Shown here: positions 25,711 through 34,965 of the stretch, in pieces
How positions within the stretch are numbered: the stretch's first letter is position 1
How the letters are laid out: every line of letters begins with the position of its first letter
Origin: JAJRXC01 sp047639555
GTDB lineage: Bacteria; Actinomycetota; Acidimicrobiia; Acidimicrobiales; Aldehydirespiratoraceae
Direction: 5' to 3'
DNA length: 64,000 nt
NCBI GenBank assembly: GCA_047639555.1
Contig: JBLIOE010000016.1
Coordinates: 1-64,000, forward strand
Position numbers and translations under genes: made by a program
Notes under the pieces: model-generated
Told to the model about the DNA's origin: nothing
Seen by the model: the letters and a program-made list of their open reading frames with translations, nothing else
The model's database searches: none

Positions 25711-26091
25711 TCAGGCGGGCTGGAGGAGATCCCAGGTATTCCCCCAGGGGTCCTCCCACACGGCGACGATTCCGTACGGTTCATGGCGGGGTTCTTCGTG
25801 AAAGTGGACTCCGGCCGCCGTCATCCGGGCGTGGTCGCGGGCGAAATCATCGGTGTGGAGGAAGAAGCCAACTCGTCCGCCGAGCTGATGGCCCATGGCG
25901 GCTTGCTGGTCGACGCCGTCGGCTCGGGCCAGCACGATGTTGGTCTCGGCGCCCCGGGGCCGGACGGTCACCCAGCGTTTGCGGCCTTCATCGCGGTCTT
26001 CTGTCAGTTCGAAATCGCACACGTCGACGAAGAAGGCGATCGCTTCGTCGTAGTCGGGCACAAGGAGCGAGAATGCGGCGATATGCGGCAC
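25711..26091 (-). CDS. VOC-family (glyoxalase/dioxygenase fold) protein
   Basis: A 126-residue vicinal-oxygen-chelate protein. The start PHIAAFSLLVPDYDEAIAFF and the end IVAVWEDPWGNTWDLLQPA carry the usual paired beta-alpha-beta modules with His and Glu metal ligands. The specific reaction cannot be named. It sits 3 bases after the CoA-transferase stop and 22 bases before RNase Z. Confidence 0.88.
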   Translation of the reverse strand: MPHIAAFSLLVPDYDEAIAFFVDVCDFELTEDRDEGRKRWVTVRPRGAETNIVLARADGVDQQAAMGHQLGGRVGFFLHTDDFARDHARMTAAGVHFHEEPRHEPYGIVAVWEDPWGNTWDLLQPA

Positions 26092-26094
26092 GGC

Positions 26095-27246
26095 TCAGCG
26101 TCCCATCTCGGTGCGGATCTCGGCGTTGTGTTCGCCGAGCCGCGGGGGCGCGGCGGTGGTGTCGAGCCGTTCGCCGTCGATCACGATCGGCGAACGAACA
26201 CCGGTGAATGATCCGTGGGTGAGGGTCGCGTTGATGTCCATTTCGGCGGCCCACTCGAGCGCTTCAGGGATCGTGTTGATTGGGCCAGTGGGCACCTGAT
26301 GAGCCCGCAGCTTCTCCACCCACGCGTCGCGGGTGTCGGTGGTGAGGATCGCTTCGAGCTCGATGCCTAGCTCGTTGATGTGTGAACGACGCGAGGGGCC
26401 GTCGACGAACCGGGGGTCGTCGAGCAAGTCGGGGCGGTCGATCGCCCCGCACAGGTTGGCGAAGAGCTTGTTGTTGCCGGCCGCAATGATGAGGTCGCCG
26501 TCGGCGGCTCGATACGACTCGTAGGGAGAGATCGACGGATGACGGTTGCCGTCGCGGCGGGGTTCGGCGCCGGCCATCAACGTTGCTGATGCGTGATTGC
26601 CGAGCGACGCCAACGCGGTGTCGAACAAACTGACGGCGACGTGGCGCCCCTCCCCGGTGCGGGCCGCCTCGGTGAGCGCGGCGAGAAGACCGATGGTTCC
26701 GTAGAGGCCCGTGGTCATGTCGACGATCGGCACTCCTACGCGATTGGCCGGCCCGTCGGCCTCGCCCGTCATGTGCATGATCCCGCCCATGGCTTGGGCG
26801 ACGAGGTCGTAGCCGGGCAGCGACGCCGCCGGTCCTTCCTCGCCGAAGGCCGTGACGGTGCAAGTGACAACGGCAGGATTGTCGGCGGCCAGCGTCTCGC
26901 GATCGAGACCACGCTCCGCCATGAAGCCGGGTCGGAAGTTGTCGACCACCACATCGCCGGAGCGAGCGAGGTCTCGGGCCAGCGCGAGGTCGTTGTCGTC
27001 GAACAGATCCAGGACGATCGATCGCTTCCCCCGGTTTAGTGACTCGTAGTAGGTCGAGTACCGGCCGTTGTCGTCACCCGAGTGCCAGGGCGGGCCCCAG
27101 GTGCGGGTGTCGTCGCCGTGGCCCGGTCGTTCGATCTTGATCACCTCGGCGCCAAGGTCGGCGAGATTCTGGGTGATCAACGGGCCGGCAAGAACGCGTG
27201 AGAAGTCGATGACGCGGGTGCCGGCGAGAGGGAGTGGTTTGCTCAC
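26095..27246 (-). CDS. CaiB/BaiF family CoA-transferase
   Basis: About 383 residues from GTG 27246. The N-terminus LAGTRVIDFSRVLAGPLITQ and then GAEVIKIERPGHGDDTR is typical of class III CoA-transferases and alpha-methylacyl-CoA racemases. The catalytic Asp lies in the PGYDLVAQAMGGIM region near residue 140. It would move CoA between carboxylic acids. It heads the minus-strand operon and is divergent from the F420-type oxidoreductase gene, with only 25 bases between the starts. Confidence 0.9.
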   Translation of the reverse strand: MSKPLPLAGTRVIDFSRVLAGPLITQNLADLGAEVIKIERPGHGDDTRTWGPPWHSGDDNGRYSTYYESLNRGKRSIVLDLFDDNDLALARDLARSGDVVVDNFRPGFMAERGLDRETLAADNPAVVTCTVTAFGEEGPAASLPGYDLVAQAMGGIMHMTGEADGPANRVGVPIVDMTTGLYGTIGLLAALTEAARTGEGRHVAVSLFDTALASLGNHASATLMAGAEPRRDGNRHPSISPYESYRAADGDLIIAAGNNKLFANLCGAIDRPDLLDDPRFVDGPSRRSHINELGIELEAILTTDTRDAWVEKLRAHQVPTGPINTIPEALEWAAEMDINATLTHGSFTGVRSPIVIDGERLDTTAAPPRLGEHNAEIRTEMGR

Positions 27247-27271
27247 GCTCGCAATCTGGCAGAGTTTGCGG

Positions 27272-28291
27272 GTGCATGTGAGCATCACCGTCCCCACGGA
27301 AGACCCGCGGCTGGCCCGCGAGATCTATCCCGAGCTCGAACGAATCGGCTACGACCGGGCGTTTAGCTTCGAATCGAAGCACGACCCGTTCGTGCCGTTG
27401 GCCATCGCCGGTGAGCACACCAAGCGGCTCGAACTGGGCACCGCGATCGCGATCGCGTTCGCCCGCACCCCGATGACCCTCGCCAATACCGGTTGGGATT
27501 TGCAGGCCTGCACCGGTGGACGGTTCGTGCTCGGCCTCGGTTCGCAGATCAAGCCGCACATCGAGCAGCGCTACTCGATGCCGTGGTCGAAACCGGCGGC
27601 GCGAATGAAGGAGATGGTGCAGGGAATCCGCGCGATCTGGGAGGCGTGGGAGACCGGCGAACGCCTCAACTTCGACGGCGAGTTCTACACCCACACGCGC
27701 ATGATTCCGGCCTTCGATCCCGGCCCGAACCCGTTCGGCCCGCCGCCGATCTTCACCGCGGGATTTGGCCCCCTGTCGACGCAGGTCGCCGGTGAAGTGT
27801 CGGACGGCTTCCTCGTCCACCCCGTGAACAGCCGCCGTTCATTGCAAGAACTCACACTTCCCGCCATCGCGAAGGGCGCGGCGCTCGCGGGGCGCGATGT
27901 CGCCGATGTTGAGGTGGTGTGTGTCACCACGATCGTGACCGGCCGCACCGAGGAGGAGTTCACTCGCTCGCTCGAAGGTGTGCGCGGCCAACTCGCCTTC
28001 TATGCCACCACGCCCGCGTATCTGCCGGTGTTCGAGCTGCATGGTTATGGCGATCTCCATCCGGTTCTCAATTCGATGGCGAAGGAGAACCGGTGGGACG
28101 AGATGCCGGCGCTGATCGACGACGAACTGGTCCATGCGATCGCCGTGGTCGGCGAACCGCACGAGGTTCCCGACAAGATCCGGGCCCGCCTCGACGGCAT
28201 CAGTGACCACGTGAGCCTGGTGAATAATCGTGCCCCCGACCCCGGTCACTTCGCTGAGATCGTGGCCGGTCTCAAGTCGCCGTCAGTCTGA
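27272..28291 (+). CDS. LLM-class F420-dependent oxidoreductase
   Basis: A 339-residue luciferase-like TIM-barrel protein from GTG 27272 (GTG 27278 is possible). Family traits are the RLELGTAIAIAFARTPMTLA strand, then TGGRFVLGLGSQ and PPIFTAGFGP. This subgroup, frequent in actinobacteria, uses reduced F420 rather than FMN. The substrate is unknown. It shares a tiny promoter gap with the CoA-transferase operon. Confidence 0.87.
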   Translation: MHVSITVPTEDPRLAREIYPELERIGYDRAFSFESKHDPFVPLAIAGEHTKRLELGTAIAIAFARTPMTLANTGWDLQACTGGRFVLGLGSQIKPHIEQRYSMPWSKPAARMKEMVQGIRAIWEAWETGERLNFDGEFYTHTRMIPAFDPGPNPFGPPPIFTAGFGPLSTQVAGEVSDGFLVHPVNSRRSLQELTLPAIAKGAALAGRDVADVEVVCVTTIVTGRTEEEFTRSLEGVRGQLAFYATTPAYLPVFELHGYGDLHPVLNSMAKENRWDEMPALIDDELVHAIAVVGEPHEVPDKIRARLDGISDHVSLVNNRAPDPGHFAEIVAGLKSPSV

Positions 28292-28318
28292 AAGCACTCA
28301 GCTCGTAGGCTGGGTCTC

Positions 28319-29989
28319 GTGACCGACTTCATTCGCGAGAAAATCGCTGCTGACTGTGCCGACGGCCCCTACGGCGGCCGCGTGCAGACCCGGTTCCCGC
28401 CCGAACCCAATGGCTTCCTCCATATCGGCCACGCCAAGTCGATCGCGTTGAACTTCGGAGTGGCCGACGAGTTCGGCGGCAAATGTGTTCTGCGGTTCGA
28501 TGACACGAACCCCGATACCGAAGACAGCCGGTTCGTCGAGGCAATCCAGGAAGACGTCCGCTGGCTCGGATTCGATCCCGGCGAGCCCTCGTTCGCGTCG
28601 GACTACTTTCGCCAGCTCCACTTTTGGGCGGTGCAGCTGATCGAAAAGGGCCTGGCCTATGTCGACGACCAGGACGCGGCGACCATCTCGGAGAACCGCG
28701 GTGGCTTCACCGATCCGGGTGTCAACTCGCCGTGGCGAGACCGAAGCGTGGAAGAGAACCTTGAGCTATTCGAGGGTATGAAGAGCGGCGAGGCCGCTGA
28801 AGGCTCGCGGGTGCTGCGGGCCAAGATCGATATGAGCCACGAGAACATGCAGATGCGTGATCCCGTGATGTATCGCATCCGCGATAGCCACCATTTCCGC
28901 ACCGGCGATGAGTGGAAGATTTACCCCACCTACGACTGGGCCCACGGGCAGAGTGATGCCATCGAGGGCACCACCCACTCGCTCTGCACGCTCGAGTTTG
29001 ATGCCCATCGACCGCTCTACGACTGGTACATGGAGCAGCTCGGCCTCGACATCGACCATCCCCGCCAGACGGAATTCGCCCGTCTCAACCTCACTCACAC
29101 GGTTCTCTCAAAGCGCAAGCTGTTGGAGCTCGTGGAGGAAGGCCATGTCGACGGCTGGGACGATCCCCGCATGCCGACGATCCGGGGCCTCCGCCGCCGC
29201 GGGTATCCGGCCGAATCGCTGCGGGCCTTCGTGGATCACATCGGGATTGCCCGGGTTAACGGAACCCTCGAGATCGAACTCCTCGAATCGTTCGTGCGCA
29301 CTCATCTCAACCGCGTTGCGCTGCGACGTATGGCCGTGCTCGATCCGATCGAAGTGGTCATCACCAACTGGCCCAAGGATTCCGATGGCGTCGACGAGGC
29401 CGACATTCGCGAAGCGATCAACAATCCTGAGGATGAATCGGCGGGCACCCGCGAGGTGCCATTCAGCGGACGACTCTTCATCGAACGCGACGACTTCATG
29501 ATCGATCCGCCGAAGAAGTTTTTCCGTCTCGCACCGGGTCGAGAGGTTCGTTTGCGGGCCGGCTACTTCATCACCTGCGACGAGGTGGAAACCGGCCCCG
29601 ACGGCGAGGTCACCCGCCTGCTGTGCACCTACGACCCCGAAACCGCCGGCGGCCAGGCCCCCGACGGCCGCAAGGTGAAGGCGACCATCCACTGGGTGTC
29701 GGCCGATCATGCGGTCGACGCAACGGTCAACCTCTACAACCGCCTCTTCACCGACGAACATCCGGGCACCGATGGTGAAGACCCGCTCGCCTCGCTAAAC
29801 CCGGCGTCTCGTGAAGTGCGCATCAACTGCAAGCTGGAGCCGGCGCTGGTTGACACGCCCCTTGGCGAGGTCGTCCAGTTCGAACGGCTCGGCTACTTCG
29901 CCCACGATCTTGACGAGCCCCTCGTCTTTCATCGCACCGTCGGCCTCCGAGACGAGTGGGCCAACCTCCAAAAGCGCAAACAGTCTTAG
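28319..29989 (+). CDS. glnS: Glutaminyl-tRNA synthetase
   Basis: A 556-residue class I synthetase, usual bacterial GlnRS length. The HIGH motif is in RFPPEPNGFLHIGHAKS and the KMSKS-like motif is VLSKRKL near residue 262. The GlnRS-type beta-barrel anticodon domains follow (TNWPKDSDGVDEADIREAIN). It charges tRNA-Gln directly. GTG start, with TAGGCT 7 bases upstream. Many actinobacteria lack GlnRS and use the GatCAB amidotransferase route. Confidence 0.95.
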   Translation: MTDFIREKIAADCADGPYGGRVQTRFPPEPNGFLHIGHAKSIALNFGVADEFGGKCVLRFDDTNPDTEDSRFVEAIQEDVRWLGFDPGEPSFASDYFRQLHFWAVQLIEKGLAYVDDQDAATISENRGGFTDPGVNSPWRDRSVEENLELFEGMKSGEAAEGSRVLRAKIDMSHENMQMRDPVMYRIRDSHHFRTGDEWKIYPTYDWAHGQSDAIEGTTHSLCTLEFDAHRPLYDWYMEQLGLDIDHPRQTEFARLNLTHTVLSKRKLLELVEEGHVDGWDDPRMPTIRGLRRRGYPAESLRAFVDHIGIARVNGTLEIELLESFVRTHLNRVALRRMAVLDPIEVVITNWPKDSDGVDEADIREAINNPEDESAGTREVPFSGRLFIERDDFMIDPPKKFFRLAPGREVRLRAGYFITCDEVETGPDGEVTRLLCTYDPETAGGQAPDGRKVKATIHWVSADHAVDATVNLYNRLFTDEHPGTDGEDPLASLNPASREVRINCKLEPALVDTPLGEVVQFERLGYFAHDLDEPLVFHRTVGLRDEWANLQKRKQS

Positions 29990-29994
29990 GTTCT

Positions 29995-30033
29995 GTGAAC
30001 CGAAACCGGCGCCCTGCGCCGGTTTCCGTTCAC
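29995..30033. terminator. Bidirectional hairpin terminator
   Basis: GTGAAC-CGAAACCGGCGC-CCT-GCGCCGGTTTC-GTTCAC forms a long GC-rich stem with a three-base loop. It lies just after the glnS stop and covers the last codon and stop of the convergent oxidoreductase gene, so it can serve both transcripts. Confidence 0.75.
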
Positions 30034-30986
30034 AAAAGGGCGAGGTTGCGGAGGTAGCTCCATGCGACTGCGGGTGGGATGCCGCCGCAGAGGGGTTGTA
30101 CGGCGAGCATGCCGTATTGGTCGCGCAACGACCGGGCTTCTTCGACGGTGACGATGCGGTAGGCGCCGTTCTCCGCTCGGAGCTCGTCGACCGTGGTGGC
30201 GTGTGACACCGAGACGCTCGCGGCGCCGCCCATCCAGTCGGCGTACATCACGGCGTCGTGCAGGAGGTGTTCGCCGATCTCGGCCCAAGCGGCATCGGGG
30301 TCTTCGGCGATGAACAGCGAGGTCGGCGATCCATCGCCCGGAGCCATACACATACCCGGAGGGTTGCCCGCTTCGATCGCGGCCGCGTCGTAGGCCTCGG
30401 CCAGCGCCGGGTCCGCATGCTGAGGAACGAACACCATCCCGAGCCGGGCGGCCCGGCGAGCGGCCGCGTTGGTGCCGCCGCCGTACATGATCATCGGTGT
30501 GCCCTCGGAGAATGACCGCGGGGTTACTTCGATCGTCCGGCCGTCCCACTCAAACCGTTCGCCGGCCAGCGCGCGCGTGAGGACCTCAAGGCGTTCGTCC
30601 ATCGTGGTGCCGCGCGTCTTGGGATCGACGCCGAACATCGCGAACTCGTCGTTGCGGTAGCCGAGCCCGACCGTGTAACTCACCCGGCCCTGGCTCAGAT
30701 GGTCGAGCACGACCATGTCCTCGGCCAGCTTCACTGGGTCGTACATGAGGGCCAGCAGCGCTCCGACATTGATCGGCAGGGTGGTGGTACGGGCCGCGGC
30801 CGCCGCGGCCATGACTACCGGAGACGGCAGGTAGCCGTCGCTCGAGGTGTGGTGCTCGGAGAACAAGCCCATCATCGCCCCGTTGGCTTCGCCCCACTCG
30901 CACATCTCGAGCGACGCGTTATAGAGCTCGCTCATGGTCGCGGACGATTGGGGGCCGAGCCGGAAATCGAAGCGCAAGATGAACAT
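30030..30986 (-). CDS. LLM-class flavin-dependent oxidoreductase
   Basis: A 318-residue luciferase-like protein. The traits are GLFSEHHTSSDGYLPSPVVM, INVGALLALMYDPVKLAEDM, and the GRVSYTVGLGYRNDEF segment. It lacks features that decide between FMN and F420. It is the last gene of the 36.7-30.0 kb minus-strand run, 25 bases after the EthD-type gene. The substrate is not known. Confidence 0.87.
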   Translation of the reverse strand: MFILRFDFRLGPQSSATMSELYNASLEMCEWGEANGAMMGLFSEHHTSSDGYLPSPVVMAAAAAARTTTLPINVGALLALMYDPVKLAEDMVVLDHLSQGRVSYTVGLGYRNDEFAMFGVDPKTRGTTMDERLEVLTRALAGERFEWDGRTIEVTPRSFSEGTPMIMYGGGTNAAARRAARLGMVFVPQHADPALAEAYDAAAIEAGNPPGMCMAPGDGSPTSLFIAEDPDAAWAEIGEHLLHDAVMYADWMGGAASVSVSHATTVDELRAENGAYRIVTVEEARSLRDQYGMLAVQPLCGGIPPAVAWSYLRNLALL

Positions 30987-31011
30987 GGGCGACAGATTTA
31001 CACGAACTCGC

Positions 31012-31677
31012 TTATAACACCGTCTCCCACAACACCGTGTGGGTGAATCCGAACGAACGGTCGCGGGCCACGAATCGTTCTTCGTCTGCTTGTGCCTCGG
31101 CGCCGACTTCGGGATGGGCGATCACACCCTCGATGAAGTGCTCCATCGAGTCGAGGTGCAATTCCGACATCGAGTCGCAGGGTTCCGCGTGACACCCGGT
31201 TCGGGTGGCCAACTCCGCCGACGCTTCGAGGTCGACATGGAACTGCACGTATCCGGCGAGGTTGGGAGTTCGCAGCCCGAACTCGCTATGGATCGACTCG
31301 TAGCGAGCGAGATACTCGGCGTGGGTGAAGTCGTCGCGGCGATGCATGAGGTACTGATATCGAACGGGTGAGGCGGTCTCGGGAGGAGCGATGAACACCC
31401 GATCAGCACCCACGATTGCCATCGAACGTTCGGCATCGATGAGCTCGGCGAGCCCTCCGGCCACCACCATCAGCTCACCCAAATAGTCGATCGGCGCCTC
31501 GATCGCGGCGGCGTGCGGCGATGCCTCTCCCATGAAACACGACGGGTGGCGAGTCATCGCCACTAGGCCGCTCGGCAGGTCGCGAAGGGCCGTGACGAGG
31601 TCGGCACCGTCGGCCGCCACAAGGTGCAGCAGCGCACGAGTGGAGGCGGGGGAGGGTTCTGTCACTGACGATGACAC
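31012..31677 (-). CDS. EthD-domain (dimeric alpha-beta barrel) protein
   Basis: A 221-residue protein with two ferredoxin-like halves. The second holds the EthD pattern YLMHRRDDFTHAEYLARYES and then GYVQFHVD, with the final DERFVARDRSFGFTHTVL. EthD-type proteins accompany oxygenase and polyketide-tailoring pathways and often act as decarboxylases or stabilising partners. It lies 25 bases before a luciferase-like oxidoreductase and 42 after a TIM-barrel gene. Confidence 0.75.
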   Translation of the reverse strand: MSSSVTEPSPASTRALLHLVAADGADLVTALRDLPSGLVAMTRHPSCFMGEASPHAAAIEAPIDYLGELMVVAGGLAELIDAERSMAIVGADRVFIAPPETASPVRYQYLMHRRDDFTHAEYLARYESIHSEFGLRTPNLAGYVQFHVDLEASAELATRTGCHAEPCDSMSELHLDSMEHFIEGVIAHPEVGAEAQADEERFVARDRSFGFTHTVLWETVL

Positions 31678-31719
31678 TAGCTAGCCCAGTGGGGCTATCA
31701 GACCAGGCGCCCTTTGGAG

Positions 31720-32481
31720 CTAGCCGAGCAGGTTGCGGAGCACGGCGAGGTCTTCCACGGCCTGGGCAAACATGCTCTCGGGCTGGTCGTGTTCGCCGCC
31801 GGTGCCGTGGACGAACTCAATGGTCCACGTGCCGTCGAAGCCCAGCTCGCGAACGAGCGCGATCTTCTCGGCGAGTTCGTCGCGAATCTCTTCGAGTTTG
31901 GGTGAACCGGTGAAGAGGTGGTTCACGTGGATATGGGTGATGTGGGAGCCGTATGCAGCGAACTTTTGACGAAGGAGATCGAGATCGTCGTGGGTGTGGA
32001 CCAGTGCGTTGCTGCCCACCGCGAGGATGTTGGCCGCGGCTGCGGGGTCGTCCATCGCCGATCCGTCGTGGCACTCGCAGATGAGTTCGACGCCGGGAAG
32101 CTGAGCAGCCCATTCGGCAAGCCGCTCGGCGTAGGCGGCGAGCGAAGCGTCATCTCGCTCCGGGCCGGTGTTCCATTTCACCCGCGTGGCGCCACTGCGG
32201 CGGACCCAATCGGCCGCGGCCTCGCGTTCGGCCGCGTCGGGTTCGTCGAAGTCGACATAGGTATTGAACACCGTGATCGGAAGCGGGTGTTCGAGGATTG
32301 CCGCGAGTTCGTCGGCGCTCGCTTCGCGGGCATGTGGCTCCCACAGCTCGATGCCGTCGAAGCCAGCGTCTTGGATGCGGTCGAGCCAGCCACTGATTTC
32401 GGTGGTGGCCCGGCAGTCCTGCCGAATTGTCGACCAACGGTTCGGCTCGAGCACGATGGTGCCGAGGAAGATGTCAGGCAC
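31720..32481 (-). CDS. Sugar phosphate isomerase/epimerase-like TIM-barrel protein
   Basis: About 253 residues from GTG 32481, which overlaps the upstream stop by one base (TAGTG), so the upstream in-frame extension is ignored. The AP-endonuclease-2/xylose-isomerase fold is shown by AGFDGIELWEPHAREAS, ELICECHDGS, HTHDDLDLL and ITHIHVNHL, and a final TIEFVHG Glu. These give the Glu/His/Asp metal ligands. Possible roles are epimerase, isomerase or dehydratase of a sugar or inositol. Confidence 0.8.
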   Translation of the reverse strand: MPDIFLGTIVLEPNRWSTIRQDCRATTEISGWLDRIQDAGFDGIELWEPHAREASADELAAILEHPLPITVFNTYVDFDEPDAAEREAAADWVRRSGATRVKWNTGPERDDASLAAYAERLAEWAAQLPGVELICECHDGSAMDDPAAAANILAVGSNALVHTHDDLDLLRQKFAAYGSHITHIHVNHLFTGSPKLEEIRDELAEKIALVRELGFDGTWTIEFVHGTGGEHDQPESMFAQAVEDLAVLRNLLG

Positions 32482-33977
32482 TACCCCGCCCACGCGGCGC
32501 GGGTGAGGCCGAAGGGATCCTCGAGCACCGAGCTGGTGACGCCGAACTCCATCGTCGGCCGGCTCTGCACATTGTGTGTCGGCCATTCACCGATGGCGTC
32601 ATGGCTGGGGTTGCCGGTCTGAACGAAGCTGATCCAGGCCGGGTGCATGCGGTCGGAAAGATCGGCGGGCCAGGGCTCGTCTTCGCCCATGATCGGCGCC
32701 CACGCGGCGAGGTCGCCGTTCCAGACAAACGGAATCTCCAATGCGTGCATCGAGCCGAGTCGCCCACCAAATCCCTCGGACGCCCAGGTGAAGAGATAGT
32801 TGTAGACGGTGCCGCCGGCCTCGGTCTGCGCATCAGCGAGCTGGAGGCTGCCGGTGCGGAACATGGTGTCGGTAAGCATCCGGGTCATGAGCTGGCGCGG
32901 GGTTTCGTCGGGGTAGGTCTCGCGGAAGGCATCGGCCACGGCGGCCGGATTGGAGGTGTGGTCCGCGAGGGCGGTGAGCATCTCCTCATCAGTGATGTCC
33001 TTCGGCAGGTACATCGAGAACAACGTGCCCTCATCGACGTTGGTGCCGAGCATGAGAGGTTTCGAGTCGGCGCCGAGTTCCGCGACTGCATCGATTGGGT
33101 TTCGGGTGACCGTGTGGGCATCGAGCGCGGGACGGAGCCCCGGCCGACCGTCGCCGATGAGCACGACCTGGCGCCCCTCAGCAGCCGCGGCGGCAACTCC
33201 TGTCTGCGCCGCGAGGATCTCGTCGATCGATGCGTTCTTGAGAGCGTCGAGACCGCCGGCGGCCTCGACGATCTTGTCGGCGTGAGCCGACGAAGTGGGT
33301 GCGAAGGAGACAGGAGCGCTCTGCGCGATCGCCTGGTGATAGAGGTGATCGGCGCCGGGTGAGGCAAGGAGCGCGGCCACTGAACCGGCGCCGGCGGATT
33401 CGCCGCAGATCGTGACACGGTCCGGGTCGCCACCAAACGCGGCAATGTGGTCGTGGACCCATTGGAGAGCGGCGATTTGGTCTCGGATGCCGTTGTTCTG
33501 CGAACCCGCCAGCGTTGGGTCGAGGTGACCAAGCTCCATGAAGCCGAGCACGCCGAGGCGATAGTTGAGGGTGACGATGACCATGTCGCCCTGGCGGCAG
33601 AACGACGTGCCGTCGTAGACGTCGCCCGAGCCCGCGGTGTAGGCGCCACCGTGAATCCAAACCAGGACGGGTCGACGTTGTTGGTCGGGGGCCGGCGTAT
33701 AGACGTTCAGGAAGAGGCAGTCTTCGTCGTTGCGGACCGCCCGCGCGGGGAGCGGGTTGCCGGGCATCGGTGGTGGTTGGGGTGCGTTGTTGCCGAAGGA
33801 GGTGGCGGCCAGCACCCCGTCCCACGGTTCCACGGGGACCGGCGCACAGAAGCGCAGGTCTCCGGTTGGTGCTTGGGCAAAGCGGATGCCGCGGAACTGG
33901 TGGACGTTGTCGCGGACCGACCCCTGAATCGATCCCAAGGCGGTTTGGACGGCGGCGGGCTGCTCGGTGACGGTCAT
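32481..33977 (-). CDS. Type-B carboxylesterase/lipase family protein
   Basis: A 498-residue alpha/beta-hydrolase. The nucleophile motif is TICGESAGAGSVAALL near residue 195, the oxyanion segment is VLVWIHGGAYTAGSG near 105, and NDEDCLFLNVYTP gives the family signature. No signal peptide is seen, so it acts in the cytoplasm. It would cleave esters or carbamates. It overlaps both neighbours in the operon by 1-4 bases. Confidence 0.9.
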   Translation of the reverse strand: MTVTEQPAAVQTALGSIQGSVRDNVHQFRGIRFAQAPTGDLRFCAPVPVEPWDGVLAATSFGNNAPQPPPMPGNPLPARAVRNDEDCLFLNVYTPAPDQQRRPVLVWIHGGAYTAGSGDVYDGTSFCRQGDMVIVTLNYRLGVLGFMELGHLDPTLAGSQNNGIRDQIAALQWVHDHIAAFGGDPDRVTICGESAGAGSVAALLASPGADHLYHQAIAQSAPVSFAPTSSAHADKIVEAAGGLDALKNASIDEILAAQTGVAAAAAEGRQVVLIGDGRPGLRPALDAHTVTRNPIDAVAELGADSKPLMLGTNVDEGTLFSMYLPKDITDEEMLTALADHTSNPAAVADAFRETYPDETPRQLMTRMLTDTMFRTGSLQLADAQTEAGGTVYNYLFTWASEGFGGRLGSMHALEIPFVWNGDLAAWAPIMGEDEPWPADLSDRMHPAWISFVQTGNPSHDAIGEWPTHNVQSRPTMEFGVTSSVLEDPFGLTRAAWAG

Positions 33978-34927
33978 GACTTTGCTCCGATTGCGAAGTG
34001 GGATATCTGGATGTCGTCGACGCCATAGTCGGCGAAGTTGTCGCCGGCCCGGCCGCGAATGAACTCGCGCCAGCTGAAGGATCGGTAGCGGGGGTCGCCG
34101 CTGGCGAGCGCGTCGATTGGTTCGATCACACAGTCACGTGGTGGGTTCGAGAAGAACGGGATCGAGTAACGACTGCGCTCCGTCATCGGAACCACGCGAT
34201 GCACGGCTGCTTTGTAGCGGTCGTTGGTCCACACCTGGAGCGTGTCGGCGAGGTTTACGACGATCGTGCCGGGCCGGGGCTCGATGTTGATCCAGCCGTG
34301 CTCCGTCGACTCGGCCTGCAGACCGCCGGTGTCGTCTTGTATTAGCAGCGTGAGCACACCCGGGTCGGTGTGGTGGCCGAGGGCGACGTCACCAAGCTCG
34401 TTGAGGCCATCGCGTTCGTTGGCCGGCACCGGGTCGCCCACGGGATAGTGGTTGAGCCGCACAGTGCTCGTGGTGCGGGGGTTGGTGTGGGTGGCCGCGA
34501 CGCCAGGATCGAGGCCGAGCGTCGACTGGATGAGGTGAAGTGTGTCGACCGCCAGCGCCGCGAACCCGTCGAAGAAGTCTGTCATTGTCGGGCGGAAGTC
34601 GTCGGGGGATGACGGCCATCGGTTGGGGCTGCGATCGTCGGGAATGGCCGGATCGATGAAGTCGAAGACTTCCTTGCTGTCGCGCTTTCGCTTCGTGAGT
34701 TCGCGGTCGTACCAGCCGAGCATCGAGTCGGGGTTGCGGCGGATCGGCTCCTTCACGTCGGCGCCCGAAGCGAAGAAAGCTTCGGTCGATGCCCAGGTCC
34801 GAGCGATGAGGTCGTCGAGACCGTGGCCCTCCAGGAGGAAGAAGCCATGGTCGGCGCAGGCCCGATCGAGGGCATCGAGTGACACAGCCGAGGGATTGCG
34901 GATGTCGACAGTCGGGACGAGGTCCAT
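33974..34927 (-). CDS. Isopenicillin N synthase-like 2-oxoglutarate/Fe(II) dioxygenase
   Basis: A 317-residue protein of the 2OG-Fe(II) oxygenase family. The N-terminal half (DALDRACADHGFFLLEGHGL) is the DIOX_N pattern. The iron ligands are His and Asp in LGHHTDPGVLTLL and the distal His in AAVHRVVP, with the 2OG-binding Arg-x-Ser in RSRYSIPFF. It would hydroxylate or cyclise a small molecule. TAGCGT is 6 bases before the start, suggesting its own leaderless promoter inside the run. Confidence 0.9.
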   Translation of the reverse strand: MDLVPTVDIRNPSAVSLDALDRACADHGFFLLEGHGLDDLIARTWASTEAFFASGADVKEPIRRNPDSMLGWYDRELTKRKRDSKEVFDFIDPAIPDDRSPNRWPSSPDDFRPTMTDFFDGFAALAVDTLHLIQSTLGLDPGVAATHTNPRTTSTVRLNHYPVGDPVPANERDGLNELGDVALGHHTDPGVLTLLIQDDTGGLQAESTEHGWINIEPRPGTIVVNLADTLQVWTNDRYKAAVHRVVPMTERSRYSIPFFSNPPRDCVIEPIDALASGDPRYRSFSWREFIRGRAGDNFADYGVDDIQISHFAIGAKS

Positions 34928-34965
34928 GCGCCGACGCTAGGCGGCCGCGAGCAGCCGAGCGAATA

